Positions 1 through 8,786 of a DNA stretch of 64,000 bases are shown piece after piece. The stretch is taken from assembly GCF_030518795.1 (NCBI RefSeq), contig NZ_CP130427.1:3596001-3660000 (forward strand). Direction: 5' to 3'. The first letter of the stretch is position 1. Each line of letters starts with the position of its first letter. Made by a program: the position numbers and the translations under genes. Origin of the DNA: Micromonospora sp. NBRC 110009 (lineage in GTDB: Bacteria > Actinomycetota > Actinomycetes > Mycobacteriales > Micromonosporaceae). The notes below the pieces were generated by a model. The model was given only the letters and a program-made list of their open reading frames with translations, was not told the origin of the DNA and made no database searches.

Positions 1-814
1 GGTCGGCCGGGTCGGCCTCGCCGGCGGCGAGGGCGGCCAGCACCTCCTCGGCGGTGCCGCTGACCAGCGCGAGCCGGGCCTGCCGCTCCTGGCGGGCCCG
101 TTCCGCCGCGATCCGTTCCGCCGCCACCGCGTGCGCCGCGGCGGCGGTGCCGGCCCGCTGCCGGGCCAGGGTCGCGATCGCGGCGCCGCCGACGAAGACG
201 GCGACGGGCAGCGAGGAGGTGCCGTAGACGTACATCGCGGAGCGGGCGAGGTCGGCGGGGGCGGTGGCGCCGTGCGCGAACATCGCGCCGAGGGCGATCG
301 CCGCGTGCGCGCCGAGCAGCACGAGCAGCCAGCGCACCGGCCGGCGCCAGAGCACCAGCAGGAAGAACCAGACCAGGCCACCCCACACCCAGTTCGCCGA
401 GGCGAAGAGTTGCCCGCCGCCGACCGCCGCGAACACCGCCGCGTCGACCACCAGCAGCACCGCCGCCAGCCGCCGGGCCGGTGGCAGGCCACCGCGCAGC
501 AGGCGTACGCCGGCCGCCGCGCCGACCGCCGTGGTCACCAGCCAGGCCGTGGCGATCACGGCCGAGGCGGCGGGCGTGGCCCCGGCGCCGTGCAACGCCG
601 GCAGGTCGATCACCAGGTGCCAGGCCAGCGCGATGGTGACCGCCGCGATCCGGGCGGCCCGGTCGGAGGCGCTGGCCACCGCGCTCGCCGCCCGGCCGGC
701 CGATACCGTCCCGTCGGCGGGCTGCGCCCCACCGGCCGTCCCCGCCCGGTCGGCCGGCGCGGCGTCGGGTCGGCGGTGGACGTCGTCGAGCCGCGCACCC
801 AGGTCAGTAGCCAC
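1..814 (-). CDS. Membrane sensor protein, probably histidine kinase-like (C-terminus outside window)
   Basis: The reading frame is open from a GTG at 814 to the window edge, giving at least 271 residues. After a charged N-terminus (about 55 residues) come roughly five hydrophobic segments, including one rich in Trp/Phe/Leu around residues 120-150. A basic Ala/Arg/Glu-rich helix follows that looks like a linker to a cytoplasmic domain, but the frame leaves the window before any catalytic domain appears. It overlaps the stop of the upstream histidine kinase by 11 bases, so the two are probably co-transcribed and translationally coupled. The arrangement suggests a second sensor of the same type or an accessory membrane partner. 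The kinase assignment is inference, because no phospho-acceptor or ATPase motif is visible in this part. Confidence 0.6.
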   Translation of the reverse strand, partial: MATDLGARLDDVHRRPDAAPADRAGTAGGAQPADGTVSAGRAASAVASASDRAARIAAVTIALAWHLVIDLPALHGAGATPAASAVIATAWLVTTAVGAAAGVRLLRGGLPPARRLAAVLLVVDAAVFAAVGGGQLFASANWVWGGLVWFFLLVLWRRPVRWLLVLLGAHAAIALGAMFAHGATAPADLARSAMYVYGTSSLPVAVFVGGAAIATLARQRAGTAAAAHAVAAERIAAERARQERQARLALVSGTAEEVLAALAAGEADPAD

Positions 815-1982
815 CGGTCCACTCCAGCCGGATCCGGGTGCCGGCACCAGGGGCGGACGTCACCTCTGCCCGGCCGCCCACGGTGGACATCCGCCCGATG
901 ACGGACTCCCGCAGTCCGTACCGGTGGGCGGGGACGGTGGTCGGGTCGAAGCCGGGACCGTCGTCGGCCACCTCGACCACGACGGTCTCCGCGTCCCGGG
1001 CCAGGCGCAGCGTGGCGTGCGCGCCCGGCGCGTGCCGGGCCACGTTCGCGAGGGCGGCGGCGGCGCTGTCGGCGAGCGCGCCGGCGACCTCCGCCGGCAC
1101 CACGCACGGGGCGAGCGTCGCGGTCACCGGCAGGTCGGGCAGCCGGGTCAGGGCGGCCCGCAGCCGGTCGTCCAGCGCGACCGGGCCGGCCGCCGGCGCC
1201 GACCTGGCGTCGGCCAGCGCGGCGAGGGCACGCAGGTCCGCCGCGCACCGCTCGCGCAGCGTGGCCGACGGGCCCGGGACCGCGCCGAGGCCGACCATGG
1301 TCAGCGTGCCGAGGAGGGTGTCGTGCAGGTCGCGGTTCTGTCGCCGCTCGGCGTCCCGGGCGGCCCGCGCGGCCGCCGCCTCGCGGGCCAGCCGCTGGTA
1401 GTCGGCGAAGGCGGCGTCGGCGCGCCCGATCCGGGAGCGCATCACCGCGGTCAGCACCGCCGTGATGCCGGCCTGCACCAGCAGCGTCACGGCGTGCGCC
1501 CGCGCCTCGACCGGGTTGCCGGCGGCCGTCGCGCCGGCCGCGTAGCCGGCCGTGACCAGCAGCGCGGCCGGGATCGACCAGCGCGCCGGCGAGGTGGCCT
1601 GGGCGTTGATGACGGTGGTGCTGGCGAGCACCGCGATCCAGCTCACTTCCCCTGGAAGCACCTCCGGCGCGACCAGCCACGGGATCGCCAGTGCGGCCGC
1701 GGTGGTGAGCGCGACGTCGCCGGCGACCAGCGGGCCGGTGGCCCCGTGCCGCAGCGCGCGGACGGCGTACCAGACGGACCAGGCGGTCAGCACGGCCACC
1801 GCCGGGACCAGCAGCCCCACCCGGACGGGTGGGGTGCGGACCGCGAGGGCCACCACCGCGGCGACCAGGCCGCAGGTGAGCCGGAGCAGCGCCGGCAGGG
1901 TGGTGAAGACGAGGGTGAACGCGCCGGCGCCCGGCTGGTCCAGCGGGGCCGGTGGCGATGTCGTGGCGGCTACGACCGGCAT
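804..1982 (-). CDS. NarL-family sensor histidine kinase
   Basis: Membrane-bound two-component sensor kinase of about 392 residues that should autophosphorylate and pass phosphate to a response regulator, which is not in view. The N-terminal half has about five or six hydrophobic segments. A HisKA_3-type dimerisation helix carries the motif RDLHDTLLGT, with the likely phospho-acceptor His near residue 220. A HATPase_c domain follows, with an N-box Asn near 313 and the motif DDGPGF near 340. The start at 1982 (ATG-Pro-Val-Val) is chosen because the 28 residues upstream are Arg-rich and unlike a membrane protein N-terminus. Its stop overlaps the GTG of the next membrane protein gene. No extracytoplasmic sensor domain is recognisable, so the signal is unknown. 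Confidence 0.85.
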   Translation of the reverse strand: MPVVAATTSPPAPLDQPGAGAFTLVFTTLPALLRLTCGLVAAVVALAVRTPPVRVGLLVPAVAVLTAWSVWYAVRALRHGATGPLVAGDVALTTAAALAIPWLVAPEVLPGEVSWIAVLASTTVINAQATSPARWSIPAALLVTAGYAAGATAAGNPVEARAHAVTLLVQAGITAVLTAVMRSRIGRADAAFADYQRLAREAAAARAARDAERRQNRDLHDTLLGTLTMVGLGAVPGPSATLRERCAADLRALAALADARSAPAAGPVALDDRLRAALTRLPDLPVTATLAPCVVPAEVAGALADSAAAALANVARHAPGAHATLRLARDAETVVVEVADDGPGFDPTTVPAHRYGLRESVIGRMSTVGGRAEVTSAPGAGTRIRLEWTGGY

Positions 1983-2134
1983 CGGCGAGGCGTCCTTCCG
2001 GCAGCGACCCGGTCGGGTTCGGCACGGCCTGGATCGACGCCGGAGAATAACATGGCAAAACGCCACTGGTCACCCTCGGTGCGCGGTGCGTCGCTGGCCC
2101 GAACGGCGCTCCCGGCACCCGCCGGACGGGCGGC

Positions 2135-2935
2135 TCAGGCGGGCGCCACCGCCAGCAGGTGGGAGCTGGCGCCGAGCACCGCCGGATCCCGCTCGAACGC
2201 CTCGGCGCAGGCGACCGCGTCGGCGAAGAGCCGGTCCTCCGAGCCGGTGTCCAGCGTGTTCAGCAGTGGCCACAGCGGACCCTCCACCCCGTACACCGTC
2301 GGGGCCGGCAGGCCCGCCGCGGTGAACTCCGCCACCACCTGCTCCGGGCGGTGGAAGTAGGCGGTGGTGAAGCCGGTCTCCGGGTCGTTCACCCCGGTGG
2401 CGTACGCCCCGAGCAGCAGGGGGCGGCTGCGCTCGTCCACCCGCCCCTGCGCGGTCAGGTCGATCAGGGCCGCGTTGCGGCTGATCACCGCCGCGACCAC
2501 CGGCCCACCGGGGCGGGTGAGCCGGGCCGCCTCGCGCAGCGCGGTCACCCGGTCCGCCCGGCCGGTCAGGTGGTAGAGCGGGCCGAGCAGCAGGGTCGCG
2601 TCGACCGAGTCGTCCGGCAACGGCAGGGCACGAGCGTCCCCGACCGTCGCGGTGACCTCCGGGTACGCCGCCCTTGCGGCGGCCACGTGCGCCGGCACCA
2701 GGTCGACCAGGTGCACCCGGTGCCCGGCCGACGCCAGCCACCCCGCGTACGCGCCGGTGCCCCCGCCGACGTCCAGCACGGTCGCCGGCGGCGCGGGGAG
2801 CAGGCGGGCGAGCAGGTCCCGGGTGCGCCGTGCCTCCAGCCGGCCCTGCGGCGTCCGGTGCAGCCGATCCGCCTCGTCGAACACCTCGGTGTAGTAGCGC
2901 TGGATGTCCGGCTCCGCCGGTCGATGGTGCGGCAT
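2135..2935 (-). CDS. Class I SAM-dependent methyltransferase
   Basis: Protein of 266 residues with the SAM-binding glycine-rich motif VLDVGGGTGAYAGWLASAG near residue 55. Post-motifs follow at the expected spacing (an acidic GDARALPLPDDSVD loop and LLLGPLYHL), typical of the Methyltransf_11/25 superfamily. Substrate cannot be read from the sequence. I start it at the ATG at 2935, the first methionine that gives a normal methyltransferase N-terminus; longer frames upstream are Pro/Arg-rich and run into the promoter region. It is transcribed divergently from the ECF sigma gene at 3136, with about 200 bases between them, so a shared regulatory region is plausible. Confidence 0.85.
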   Translation of the reverse strand: MPHHRPAEPDIQRYYTEVFDEADRLHRTPQGRLEARRTRDLLARLLPAPPATVLDVGGGTGAYAGWLASAGHRVHLVDLVPAHVAAARAAYPEVTATVGDARALPLPDDSVDATLLLGPLYHLTGRADRVTALREAARLTRPGGPVVAAVISRNAALIDLTAQGRVDERSRPLLLGAYATGVNDPETGFTTAYFHRPEQVVAEFTAAGLPAPTVYGVEGPLWPLLNTLDTGSEDRLFADAVACAEAFERDPAVLGASSHLLAVAPA

Positions 2936-3135
2936 CCGACGATGGTGGACCACCCGGCCCGGCAGATCATCCCGATTACCCGCCGGGCCCGGCCCGCGGT
3001 CATGGTCGTCCTTCCTCACGGCAACCTTCCGCCGGTACCTACTCGGCGGGCCGGGGCAACTCATCGGCCCGGCGGGGATGAATTTCGGCGACCGGGCCGG
3101 TAGGTATGGGGAGGGCGCGGCGGGAGGGCGGAACG

Positions 3136-4140
3136 GTGACGGTGACCAGCGAGGAGTTCGGCCGGCGGACCGGCCCGTACCGGCCGGAGCTGCTGGCCCA
3201 CTGCTACCGGATGCTCGGCTCGGTGCACGAGGCGGAGGACCTGGTGCAGGAGACGCTGCTGCGGGCATGGCGGGCCTTCGACCGGTACGACGAAGGCCGC
3301 GCCTCGCTGCGCACCTGGCTGCACCGGATCGCCACCAACGCCTGCCTCACCGCGCTGCGCGGCCGCGCCCGCCGGCCACTGCCCTCGGACTTCGTGGCAC
3401 CGAACCCGGACCCGGCGGCGCCGATGGTGGTCGGCGAGGTGCCCTGGTTGCAGCCGCTGCCGGACGCCCTGCTCGACCCGGCCACCGTGGTCGCCGCCCG
3501 GGGCAGCCTGCGGCTCGCGCTGGTCGCCGCGCTGCAGCTGCTGCCGCCCCGGCAGCGGGCCGTCCTGATCCTGCGCGAGGTCCTCGACTGGTCGGCCGCC
3601 GAGATCGCCGAGGCCCTGGAGACCACGCCCGCGGCGGTGAACAGCGGGCTGCAGCGGGCCCGGGCCCGGCTCGGCGCGACGGCGGTCCGCGAGGAGCAGG
3701 TGGCCGAGCCGGCCGACCCGGAGCAGCGGGCGCTGGTCGACCGGTACGTGGCGGCGTTCGAGCGGGCCGACGTGGCCGCGCTGACCCGGCTGCTCACCGA
3801 CGACGCGGTGCTGGAGATGCCGCCGGTGCTCAACTGGTACGTCGGCCGGGACCGCTACGGCCGGTTCATCGCCCGGATCCTGGCGCTGCGCGGCACCGAC
3901 TGGCGACTGGTCCCCACCGCGGCGAACGGGCAGCCCGCGCTGGCCGCGTACGTGCGGGACGGGGACGCGTACCTGCCGCACACCCTCCAGGTGCTCACCG
4001 TCACCGGTGGGCGGGTCAGCCGCAACGTGGTCTTCCAGGACCGGGCGGTGTTCGCCGCGTTCGGGCTGGCGCCACTGCCGGCCGACCCGGCAGCGACGCC
4101 GGTCAGCCGATCGGCAGCACCCGCGGGCCACCGCCCCTGA
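3136..4140 (+). CDS. ECF sigma factor with SnoaL-like C-terminal domain (SigG/SigJ type)
   Basis: RNA polymerase sigma-70 subunit of 334 residues. Region 2 is seen as DLVQETLLRAW followed by LRTWLHRIATNACL, and region 4 as LPPRQRAVLILREVLDWSAAEIAEAL with a recognition helix ending AAVNSGLQRARARL. The last 130 residues look like a SnoaL/NTF2 fold (VDRYVAAFERADVAALTRLL). In this ECF group that domain regulates the sigma factor in place of a separate anti-sigma factor, and no anti-sigma gene is adjacent here. GTG at 3136 is preferred over ATG at 3106 because GGGAGGG lies 7 bases before it. The 3' end overlaps the convergent lipoprotein gene by 38 bases. Confidence 0.85.
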   Translation: MTVTSEEFGRRTGPYRPELLAHCYRMLGSVHEAEDLVQETLLRAWRAFDRYDEGRASLRTWLHRIATNACLTALRGRARRPLPSDFVAPNPDPAAPMVVGEVPWLQPLPDALLDPATVVAARGSLRLALVAALQLLPPRQRAVLILREVLDWSAAEIAEALETTPAAVNSGLQRARARLGATAVREEQVAEPADPEQRALVDRYVAAFERADVAALTRLLTDDAVLEMPPVLNWYVGRDRYGRFIARILALRGTDWRLVPTAANGQPALAAYVRDGDAYLPHTLQVLTVTGGRVSRNVVFQDRAVFAAFGLAPLPADPAATPVSRSAAPAGHRP

Positions 4141-5008
4141 TCGAGCGGGTCACCTTCTTCCCGCTGGACCAGTAGAAGCAGCGGATGCCGCGGTCACCCC
4201 GGGCCCACGCCTCCTCGGACGGCAACCGGAACGCCGTGCCGGTCCGGTAGGGCAGCGCGCGGTCGACCGGGACCTTCGCGTACCGGGCGACGAGGGTCCG
4301 GCACCGGGCGTGGATGCTCGTCTCCCGGCCGGCGGCGGCCTCCTCGAACCGCCCGTCCGGCGCGGTCCACGTGCCGACGTACTCGTACTGGTGGCTCTTC
4401 GTGCAGGAGGTCTGCAGGAAGCTGTCCCACGAGGTCGTCGTCAGGCAGCCGTACGCCAGCGGCGACGCTCCCTTCAACGCGCCCCGCAGGCTGCCGGCGT
4501 GCTGGCTGGCGAGGTCGCTCTGACCGTGGGCGTAGTCGGGATCGCCGTCGATTGCGTTCAGTTCGTACATGTCGCAGCGGAACCAGCGGGCGCCGCCCTG
4601 CCAGCCCGGGGGCGACGGCGGCACCACCTGGATCGTCAGGCGGGCGCCCCGCCAGTCGCCGCCGACGAACGCCGTCGCCTTCGCGGCACACTCGGCGAAC
4701 GCGGGTCGGAGCGCGGCGGACCCGACCTTCGGCGGGGTGGGCCGCTCGGCGAGCGGGCCGGTGAACGTGCCCAGGTGGAAGGTCTCCACCAGGTGCGCCC
4801 GGGCGCAGTCGACCGGCTGGTAGCTGGTCAGGTAGCTGGTCGGGGCGGCGATCAGGTGGCAGTCGCCCGCCTTCGGCGCGAACTGCGTGACGGCGCCCAC
4901 CGGCCGCCAGTCGTCGGTCAGGTCGCCGTCCAGGCCGGCCGGCGTCCCGCAGCCCGCCAGCGCCACCGTGCTCAGGGCAGCCGCCACCAGGCCCCGCCAC
5001 CGTCGCAT
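4103..5008 (-). CDS. Septum-formation-family (Septum_form) lipoprotein
   Basis: Secreted lipoprotein of 301 residues. It begins MRRWRG, followed by a hydrophobic stretch and the lipobox LAGC, so Cys20 should be lipidated. The mature part has repeated paired-cysteine modules, for example GDCHLIAAP...PVDCARAHLVETFHLG, and a second block with YGCLTTT...LQTSCTKSHQYEYVGTW. These match the Septum_form family, named by similarity and of unknown biochemical role. The start at 5008 is fixed by a strong GGGGGAGG ribosome site. The gene converges on and overlaps the ECF sigma gene. Confidence 0.75.
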   Translation of the reverse strand: MRRWRGLVAAALSTVALAGCGTPAGLDGDLTDDWRPVGAVTQFAPKAGDCHLIAAPTSYLTSYQPVDCARAHLVETFHLGTFTGPLAERPTPPKVGSAALRPAFAECAAKATAFVGGDWRGARLTIQVVPPSPPGWQGGARWFRCDMYELNAIDGDPDYAHGQSDLASQHAGSLRGALKGASPLAYGCLTTTSWDSFLQTSCTKSHQYEYVGTWTAPDGRFEEAAAGRETSIHARCRTLVARYAKVPVDRALPYRTGTAFRLPSEEAWARGDRGIRCFYWSSGKKVTRSIRGGGPRVLPIG

Positions 5009-5410
5009 GTGAACCTCCCCCGTGTGCCGCGCGGCAGCATATGCCACCGGCGCGGGGTCCGGCGCCCCCGGCGGTGCGCCCGTGGTCGGCCCGCGTACGC
5101 CCTGACCAGCCTCTTCGGTTGCGGTCGGTCGGCTCGCGGTGCCCGACGGTGACGGTGTGACATCTGGCGAGGGGGCGGCGCTGAGGGGCACGGAATGCAC
5201 GCACTGGAAACTTCGACCAGCACGCCTCCGGCGTCGCCGACTGATCACTCAGCGGCGCCGCCGGTGCGCGTCGGCAGCCGGCCGCCCCACCCGGCTGCCG
5301 GTCGTTCCAGGCGTCCGTCCCGCCGCCCGGCACCCCCGCCGGACGGTGAGCTGTTCCGGAGGCACGCCGGGCGGCCGGTCCGAACTCTCTATCCCAAACG
5401 GAGCCGTTCG
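5009..5410. other. 402-bp divergent intergenic region
   Basis: The region lies between the start of the Septum_form lipoprotein gene (minus strand) and the secreted-protein gene at 5411 (plus strand), so both promoters should be here. An in-frame upstream ATG at 5195 with GAGGGG 7 bases before it would add 72 Pro/Arg/Ser-rich residues to the 5411 gene. I consider that less likely because it would bury the hydrophobic N-terminus. No repeat or hairpin was noticed. Confidence 0.4.
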
Positions 5411-5920
5411 ATGTCACAGTTCGCCCTCGCGAAACTCCTCACCCTGAAGGCCGGCGCGACGGTCGTCGCGGTCACCGCCACCGGCGGGGTCGCGCTCGCT
5501 GCGGCGACCGGCACCCTGCCCGGCACGAGCAGCGAGCCGTCCACGAAGCCGGCGGCGCACGCCACCGGCAAGCCGTCCGACGCGGCCGACAAGGGCAAGG
5601 GCGCCGGTGACGCGCAGGGCACGCCCTCGCCGAACCTGGTCGGCCTCTGCCGGGCGTACCGGGCCGGTGCGGGCGACAACCCGGGCAAGGCGCTGGAGAA
5701 CCCGGCGTTCCGCGTGCTGATCACCACCGCCGGCGACAAGGAGCAGGTGGCGGCGTACTGCGACGCGCTGCTCGCCGGCGCGAAGGGCAAGCCGAGCCAG
5801 GCGGCCCGGCCCACGGCCACCCCGAGCCACCCGACCGGCCGGCCCAGCGCCCGCCCGACCACCGCCGGAACCGACGCCCCGGACGCCGACCGCAAGCCGA
5901 CCGCCCGACCCACCCACTGA
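5411..5920 (+). CDS. Secreted or membrane-anchored Ala/Thr/Pro-rich protein, unknown function
   Basis: Protein of 169 residues. It starts MSQFALAKLLTLKAGATVV, and the N-terminal hydrophobic segment (residues 10-35) could be a signal peptide or anchor. A low-complexity Ala/Lys/Ser/Thr linker is followed by a small conserved-looking core with two cysteines (LVGLCRAYRAGAG...AAYCDALL) and a Pro/Thr/Arg-rich tail that ends PTARPTH. I recognise the pattern as a common hypothetical protein of Micromonospora-like actinomycetes, but no function is known to me. The start at 5411 gives a good membrane N-terminus with GGAG about 8 bases upstream. A GC-rich hairpin terminator follows immediately. Confidence 0.65.
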   Translation: MSQFALAKLLTLKAGATVVAVTATGGVALAAATGTLPGTSSEPSTKPAAHATGKPSDAADKGKGAGDAQGTPSPNLVGLCRAYRAGAGDNPGKALENPAFRVLITTAGDKEQVAAYCDALLAGAKGKPSQAARPTATPSHPTGRPSARPTTAGTDAPDADRKPTARPTH

Positions 5921-5923
5921 CCT

Positions 5924-5968
5924 CCGATGCCGGGCGGGCACACCCCCCTCCCGCCCGCCCGGCATCGG
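5924..5968. terminator. Hairpin terminator after the 5411 gene
   Basis: A perfect 15-bp stem (CCGATGCCGGGCGGG at 5924-5938, complement at 5954-5968) with a 15-base C-rich loop begins 4 bases after the stop codon. It has no T-tract, which is usual for actinomycete terminators. Confidence 0.75.
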
Positions 5969-6147
5969 CGCCGCGACCCCGCCCGGACGACCAACCCCCC
6001 GGTCCTCCGTACGGCGTCGCGATCCGCGCCGCAGCATGGCGCGGCGAGGCGGCGGCCGAGGTCCCGCGGCCGCCGCCTCACCCACTCCCGCGTCCGGCGC
6101 CGCCACGTCTCGGTCCACGAGCGGGTCCGGGACGCTACGGTCGGCGG

Positions 6148-6936
6148 ATGACCGAGCCCGCCCACCTGGTCCGCACCCGGGCGGCGTACGACACCGTGGC
6201 CGTCGACTACGCCGCCCTGGTGCCCGGCAAGCTGCCCGACATGCCGCTGGGCCGGGCGATGCTCGGCGCGTTCGCCGAGCAGGTCCGCTCGGGCGGCGGG
6301 GGCTCGGTCGCGGACGTCGGGTGCGGGCCCGGGCACGTGACCGCCCACCTGGCGGGGCTCGGCGTGGACGCGTTCGGCGTCGACCTGTCGCCGCGCATGG
6401 TCGACCTGGCCCGGCGGGCGTACCCGCTCCTGCGGTTCGAGGTCGGCTCGATGACCGCCCTGGCGATCCCGGACGGTCGCCTCGGCGGCGTCCTCGCCTG
6501 GTGGTCGACCGTCCACACGCCACCCGAGGTGCTGCCGGCGGTGTTCGCCGAGTTCCACCGGGCGCTCGCGGCCGGCGGGCACGCGCTGCTCGGCTTCCAC
6601 GCCGGCGACGACGAACACGTCCGCCTGGACCACCCGTACGGCCACCCGGTGCCGCTCGACCTGTACCCCGCCCGGCCCGAACGGGTCGCGGCACAGCTGG
6701 CGGAGGCGGGTCTCGAGGTCACCGCGACCCTGCGGCAGGCGCCGGGGGAGGGGCTGCGGCGCCAGCAGGCGTACGTGTTCGCCCGGAAGCCGAAGGGATG
6801 TGGCTCAGGTCACACCCTCCGAGAGGTCGGATTGTCGAATCGGTCGGCTTCCGGCCGTCGGCATGGTGAGAGCCGGCGCGGGGCCGGCCCAACCGGAGGA
6901 GACACGTCATGCGACTCACCGTCACCACGTTCCTGA
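6148..6936 (+). CDS. Class I SAM-dependent methyltransferase
   Basis: Protein of 262 residues with motif I VADVGCGPGHVTAHLAGLG near residue 55, motif II GVDLSPRMVDLAR, and the later blocks expected of Methyltransf_25/11 proteins. Substrate unknown. The fold appears to end at about residue 217 (AYVFARKPKG). The last 45 residues (SGHTLREVGL onward) are Ser/Arg/Gly-rich, have no methyltransferase character and run 28 bases into the next gene, so the extension may be a recent read-through of the intergenic sequence. ATG at 6148 lies in the characteristic position just upstream of the conserved TRAAYDTVA motif. Confidence 0.85.
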   Translation: MTEPAHLVRTRAAYDTVAVDYAALVPGKLPDMPLGRAMLGAFAEQVRSGGGGSVADVGCGPGHVTAHLAGLGVDAFGVDLSPRMVDLARRAYPLLRFEVGSMTALAIPDGRLGGVLAWWSTVHTPPEVLPAVFAEFHRALAAGGHALLGFHAGDDEHVRLDHPYGHPVPLDLYPARPERVAAQLAEAGLEVTATLRQAPGEGLRRQQAYVFARKPKGCGSGHTLREVGLSNRSASGRRHGESRRGAGPTGGDTSCDSPSPRS

Positions 6937-7523
6937 CCCTGGACGGCGTCATGCAGGCCCCCGGCGGGCGGGACGAGGACGTCAGCGGCGGGTTCGACCT
7001 GGGTGGCTGGCTGCCGCCGCATTTTGACGAGACCGTCGGCGGGTGGATGGGGGAGATCCTCGGCCGGGCCGACGCGCTGCTGCTCGGCCGGCGCACCTAC
7101 GACATCATGGCGGCCTACTGGCCGCACGTCACCGACCCGGCCGAGGGCGGACCGGACAACCCGCTCAACCGGCTGCCCAAGTACGTCGCCACCAATCGCA
7201 AGGACGAGCTGACCTGGTCCGGCTCGCACCGGCTCGACGGCGACCTGGCCACCGGGGTCACCGAACTCAAGGACCGCCCCGGCGGTGAACTCCAGGTGCA
7301 CGGCAGCGGCGCGCTGGCCCGATCGCTGATGCGGGAGGGGCTGATCGACACGTACCACCTGCTGGTCTTCCCGGTGGTCCTGGGCCGCGGGCAGCGACTC
7401 TTCGCCGAGGGCGTGCCGCCGGCGGGCCTGCGGATGACCGACAGCCGCAACTCGCCCAGCGGGGTGACCATGCTGACCTACGACAGCGTCGGCGCGCCGA
7501 CGTTCGGCACGGTCGGGGAATGA
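6909..7523 (+). CDS. Dihydrofolate reductase family protein (RibD C-terminal domain)
   Basis: Protein of 204 residues of the RibD_C/dihydrofolate-reductase-like family. It starts MRLTVTTFLTLDGVMQAPGG, followed by the nucleotide-site segment ADALLLGRRTYDIMAAYWP and the C-terminal pattern HGSGALARSLMREGLIDTYHLLVFPVVLG. Members bind NADPH, but the substrate of these stand-alone actinobacterial versions is mostly unknown. A good ribosome site (GGAGGA) lies 8 bases before the ATG. The gene overlaps the tail of the preceding methyltransferase and ends at a bidirectional hairpin. Confidence 0.85.
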   Translation: MRLTVTTFLTLDGVMQAPGGRDEDVSGGFDLGGWLPPHFDETVGGWMGEILGRADALLLGRRTYDIMAAYWPHVTDPAEGGPDNPLNRLPKYVATNRKDELTWSGSHRLDGDLATGVTELKDRPGGELQVHGSGALARSLMREGLIDTYHLLVFPVVLGRGQRLFAEGVPPAGLRMTDSRNSPSGVTMLTYDSVGAPTFGTVGE

Positions 7524-7536
7524 CGTCGACGGCGAC

Positions 7537-7567
7537 GCGGCCGGTGGCGATTCCCGCCACCGGCCGC
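7537..7567. terminator. Bidirectional hairpin terminator between convergent genes
   Basis: A perfect 13-bp stem (GCGGCCGGTGGCG at 7537-7549, complement at 7555-7567) with loop ATTCC lies between the ends of the reductase gene and the minus-strand gene ending at 7587. It could serve both. Confidence 0.75.
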
Positions 7568-7586
7568 GCCTGCGCCTACGGCTGCG

Positions 7587-8786
7587 TCAGCACCGCCACA
7601 CGCGCGGTCCCAGGTTCTGGTGGTCGTTGCTGTCACTGCTCCGTGCCTGACCCACGACCAGCCCGGTGTCGGACACGGCCGAGGCGAAGCCGGCCTGCCC
7701 GCTCGGCACGCTGAGGTCGACAGCGGCGCCGTCCCGCACCAGTACCCCATTGGTGACCACCCAGCCGGCCGCGTTGACCGACTGTCCCGGTCCCTCCGTG
7801 GCCAGGTCGGTGACCTCGCCGGTCCGGATGTTCCACACGGCGGTCGAACGGGACGGCCACAGGCCGCCCGTCGCCCAGTCGCCCGCTGCCGCGTAGGCGG
7901 CGCCGGTCTCGCCGGCCGGCGCCCTCAGCTTCCGGCCCTTGCCCTGCTGGTCCCAGGCGTACGCCGCGATCCCGACGCCGTTGCGGTACATCGCGCCGAC
8001 GATCGTGCCGTCGTCGGTGATGTCGTACGCGTTGGCGCCGTCGGGAAGCCGCAGCTTGACCGCGGTCGTCGACCCCGCCTTCCAGAGCAGGACGATGCTG
8101 TCCTTGCCCCCCGAGTTCCCGCGCGGCTCCGCGTTGATGACGACGTCGCCGGCCGCGTTGATCGCCGGGGACGGGTACACGTGCCAGTTCCCCGGCGGGG
8201 TGCGCAGCCGGGTGTACCCGCCCTTCTCGTAGCGGAAGACGTACTCCTCCTGCGGCCCGTTCTCCACCAGGCCCACCGCAATCCCGCCGGAGTTGACGGC
8301 GGTCACCTGGACCGACTGGCCGGGCACCGGCAGCGCCTGCGGCTGCCCGTCGGTCCACAGCACCGGCCGGAAGTCCTGCCCGACGACGCTGTTCCCGACC
8401 ACGTACCGCCCGGCCGGATCCACCGCGTCGGCCGTGACGTCCCTCATGCCGCCCGGCACGGGCAGCTCCATCATCGTGCAGCGGCCGTCCGGGGCGGTGG
8501 CCGCCGGTGACGCGGTCGGCTCCGCCGACGCCGTCGCCTCCACTGTGGCCGTAGGGTCCGCCGAGGCGTCGGCCAGGCCGGCGGCCGGCTGCGCTCCCGC
8601 CCTGGTCAGGATCGACGGCACCGCGAGCAGCAGGGCTGTCGCCAGCGCCACACCCCCGACCCCCTGGACCGAGCGGCGGCGAAAGGCACGCCGGCGACCG
8701 GCGCGGACCAGGGCGTCCAGCTCGATACGGCTGGGCGGAACGTCGACCGCCGCCAGCCGGTCCCGCAGTTCCTGTTCCTCGTTCAT
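7587..8786 (-). CDS. Membrane-anchored HAF-repeat/propeller-like protein, candidate anti-sigma partner
   Basis: Protein of 399 residues. Cytosolic N-terminus MNEEQELRDRLAAVDVPPSR, one transmembrane helix (about residues 42-62), a Thr/Ala/Pro-rich linker, and an extracytoplasmic domain with repeats of the pattern vdpaGryVVGns..g..rpvlWtdG..., as in HAF/WD-like propellers. The start at 8786 overlaps the end of the SigE-family sigma gene by 4 bases (ATGA). This is the usual arrangement of a SigE-family ECF factor followed by its membrane-bound partner. A role in sensing or restraining the sigma factor is inferred from position and topology; no zinc anti-sigma motif (HxxxCxxC) is seen. Confidence 0.65.
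   Translation of the reverse strand: MNEEQELRDRLAAVDVPPSRIELDALVRAGRRRAFRRRSVQGVGGVALATALLLAVPSILTRAGAQPAAGLADASADPTATVEATASAEPTASPAATAPDGRCTMMELPVPGGMRDVTADAVDPAGRYVVGNSVVGQDFRPVLWTDGQPQALPVPGQSVQVTAVNSGGIAVGLVENGPQEEYVFRYEKGGYTRLRTPPGNWHVYPSPAINAAGDVVINAEPRGNSGGKDSIVLLWKAGSTTAVKLRLPDGANAYDITDDGTIVGAMYRNGVGIAAYAWDQQGKGRKLRAPAGETGAAYAAAGDWATGGLWPSRSTAVWNIRTGEVTDLATEGPGQSVNAAGWVVTNGVLVRDGAAVDLSVPSGQAGFASAVSDTGLVVGQARSSDSNDHQNLGPRVWRC

Noticed and set aside
264-2360. Plus-strand 698-residue frame at the left end
   Set aside because: Antisense shadow of the two sensor genes; no recognised domain and highly basic composition.
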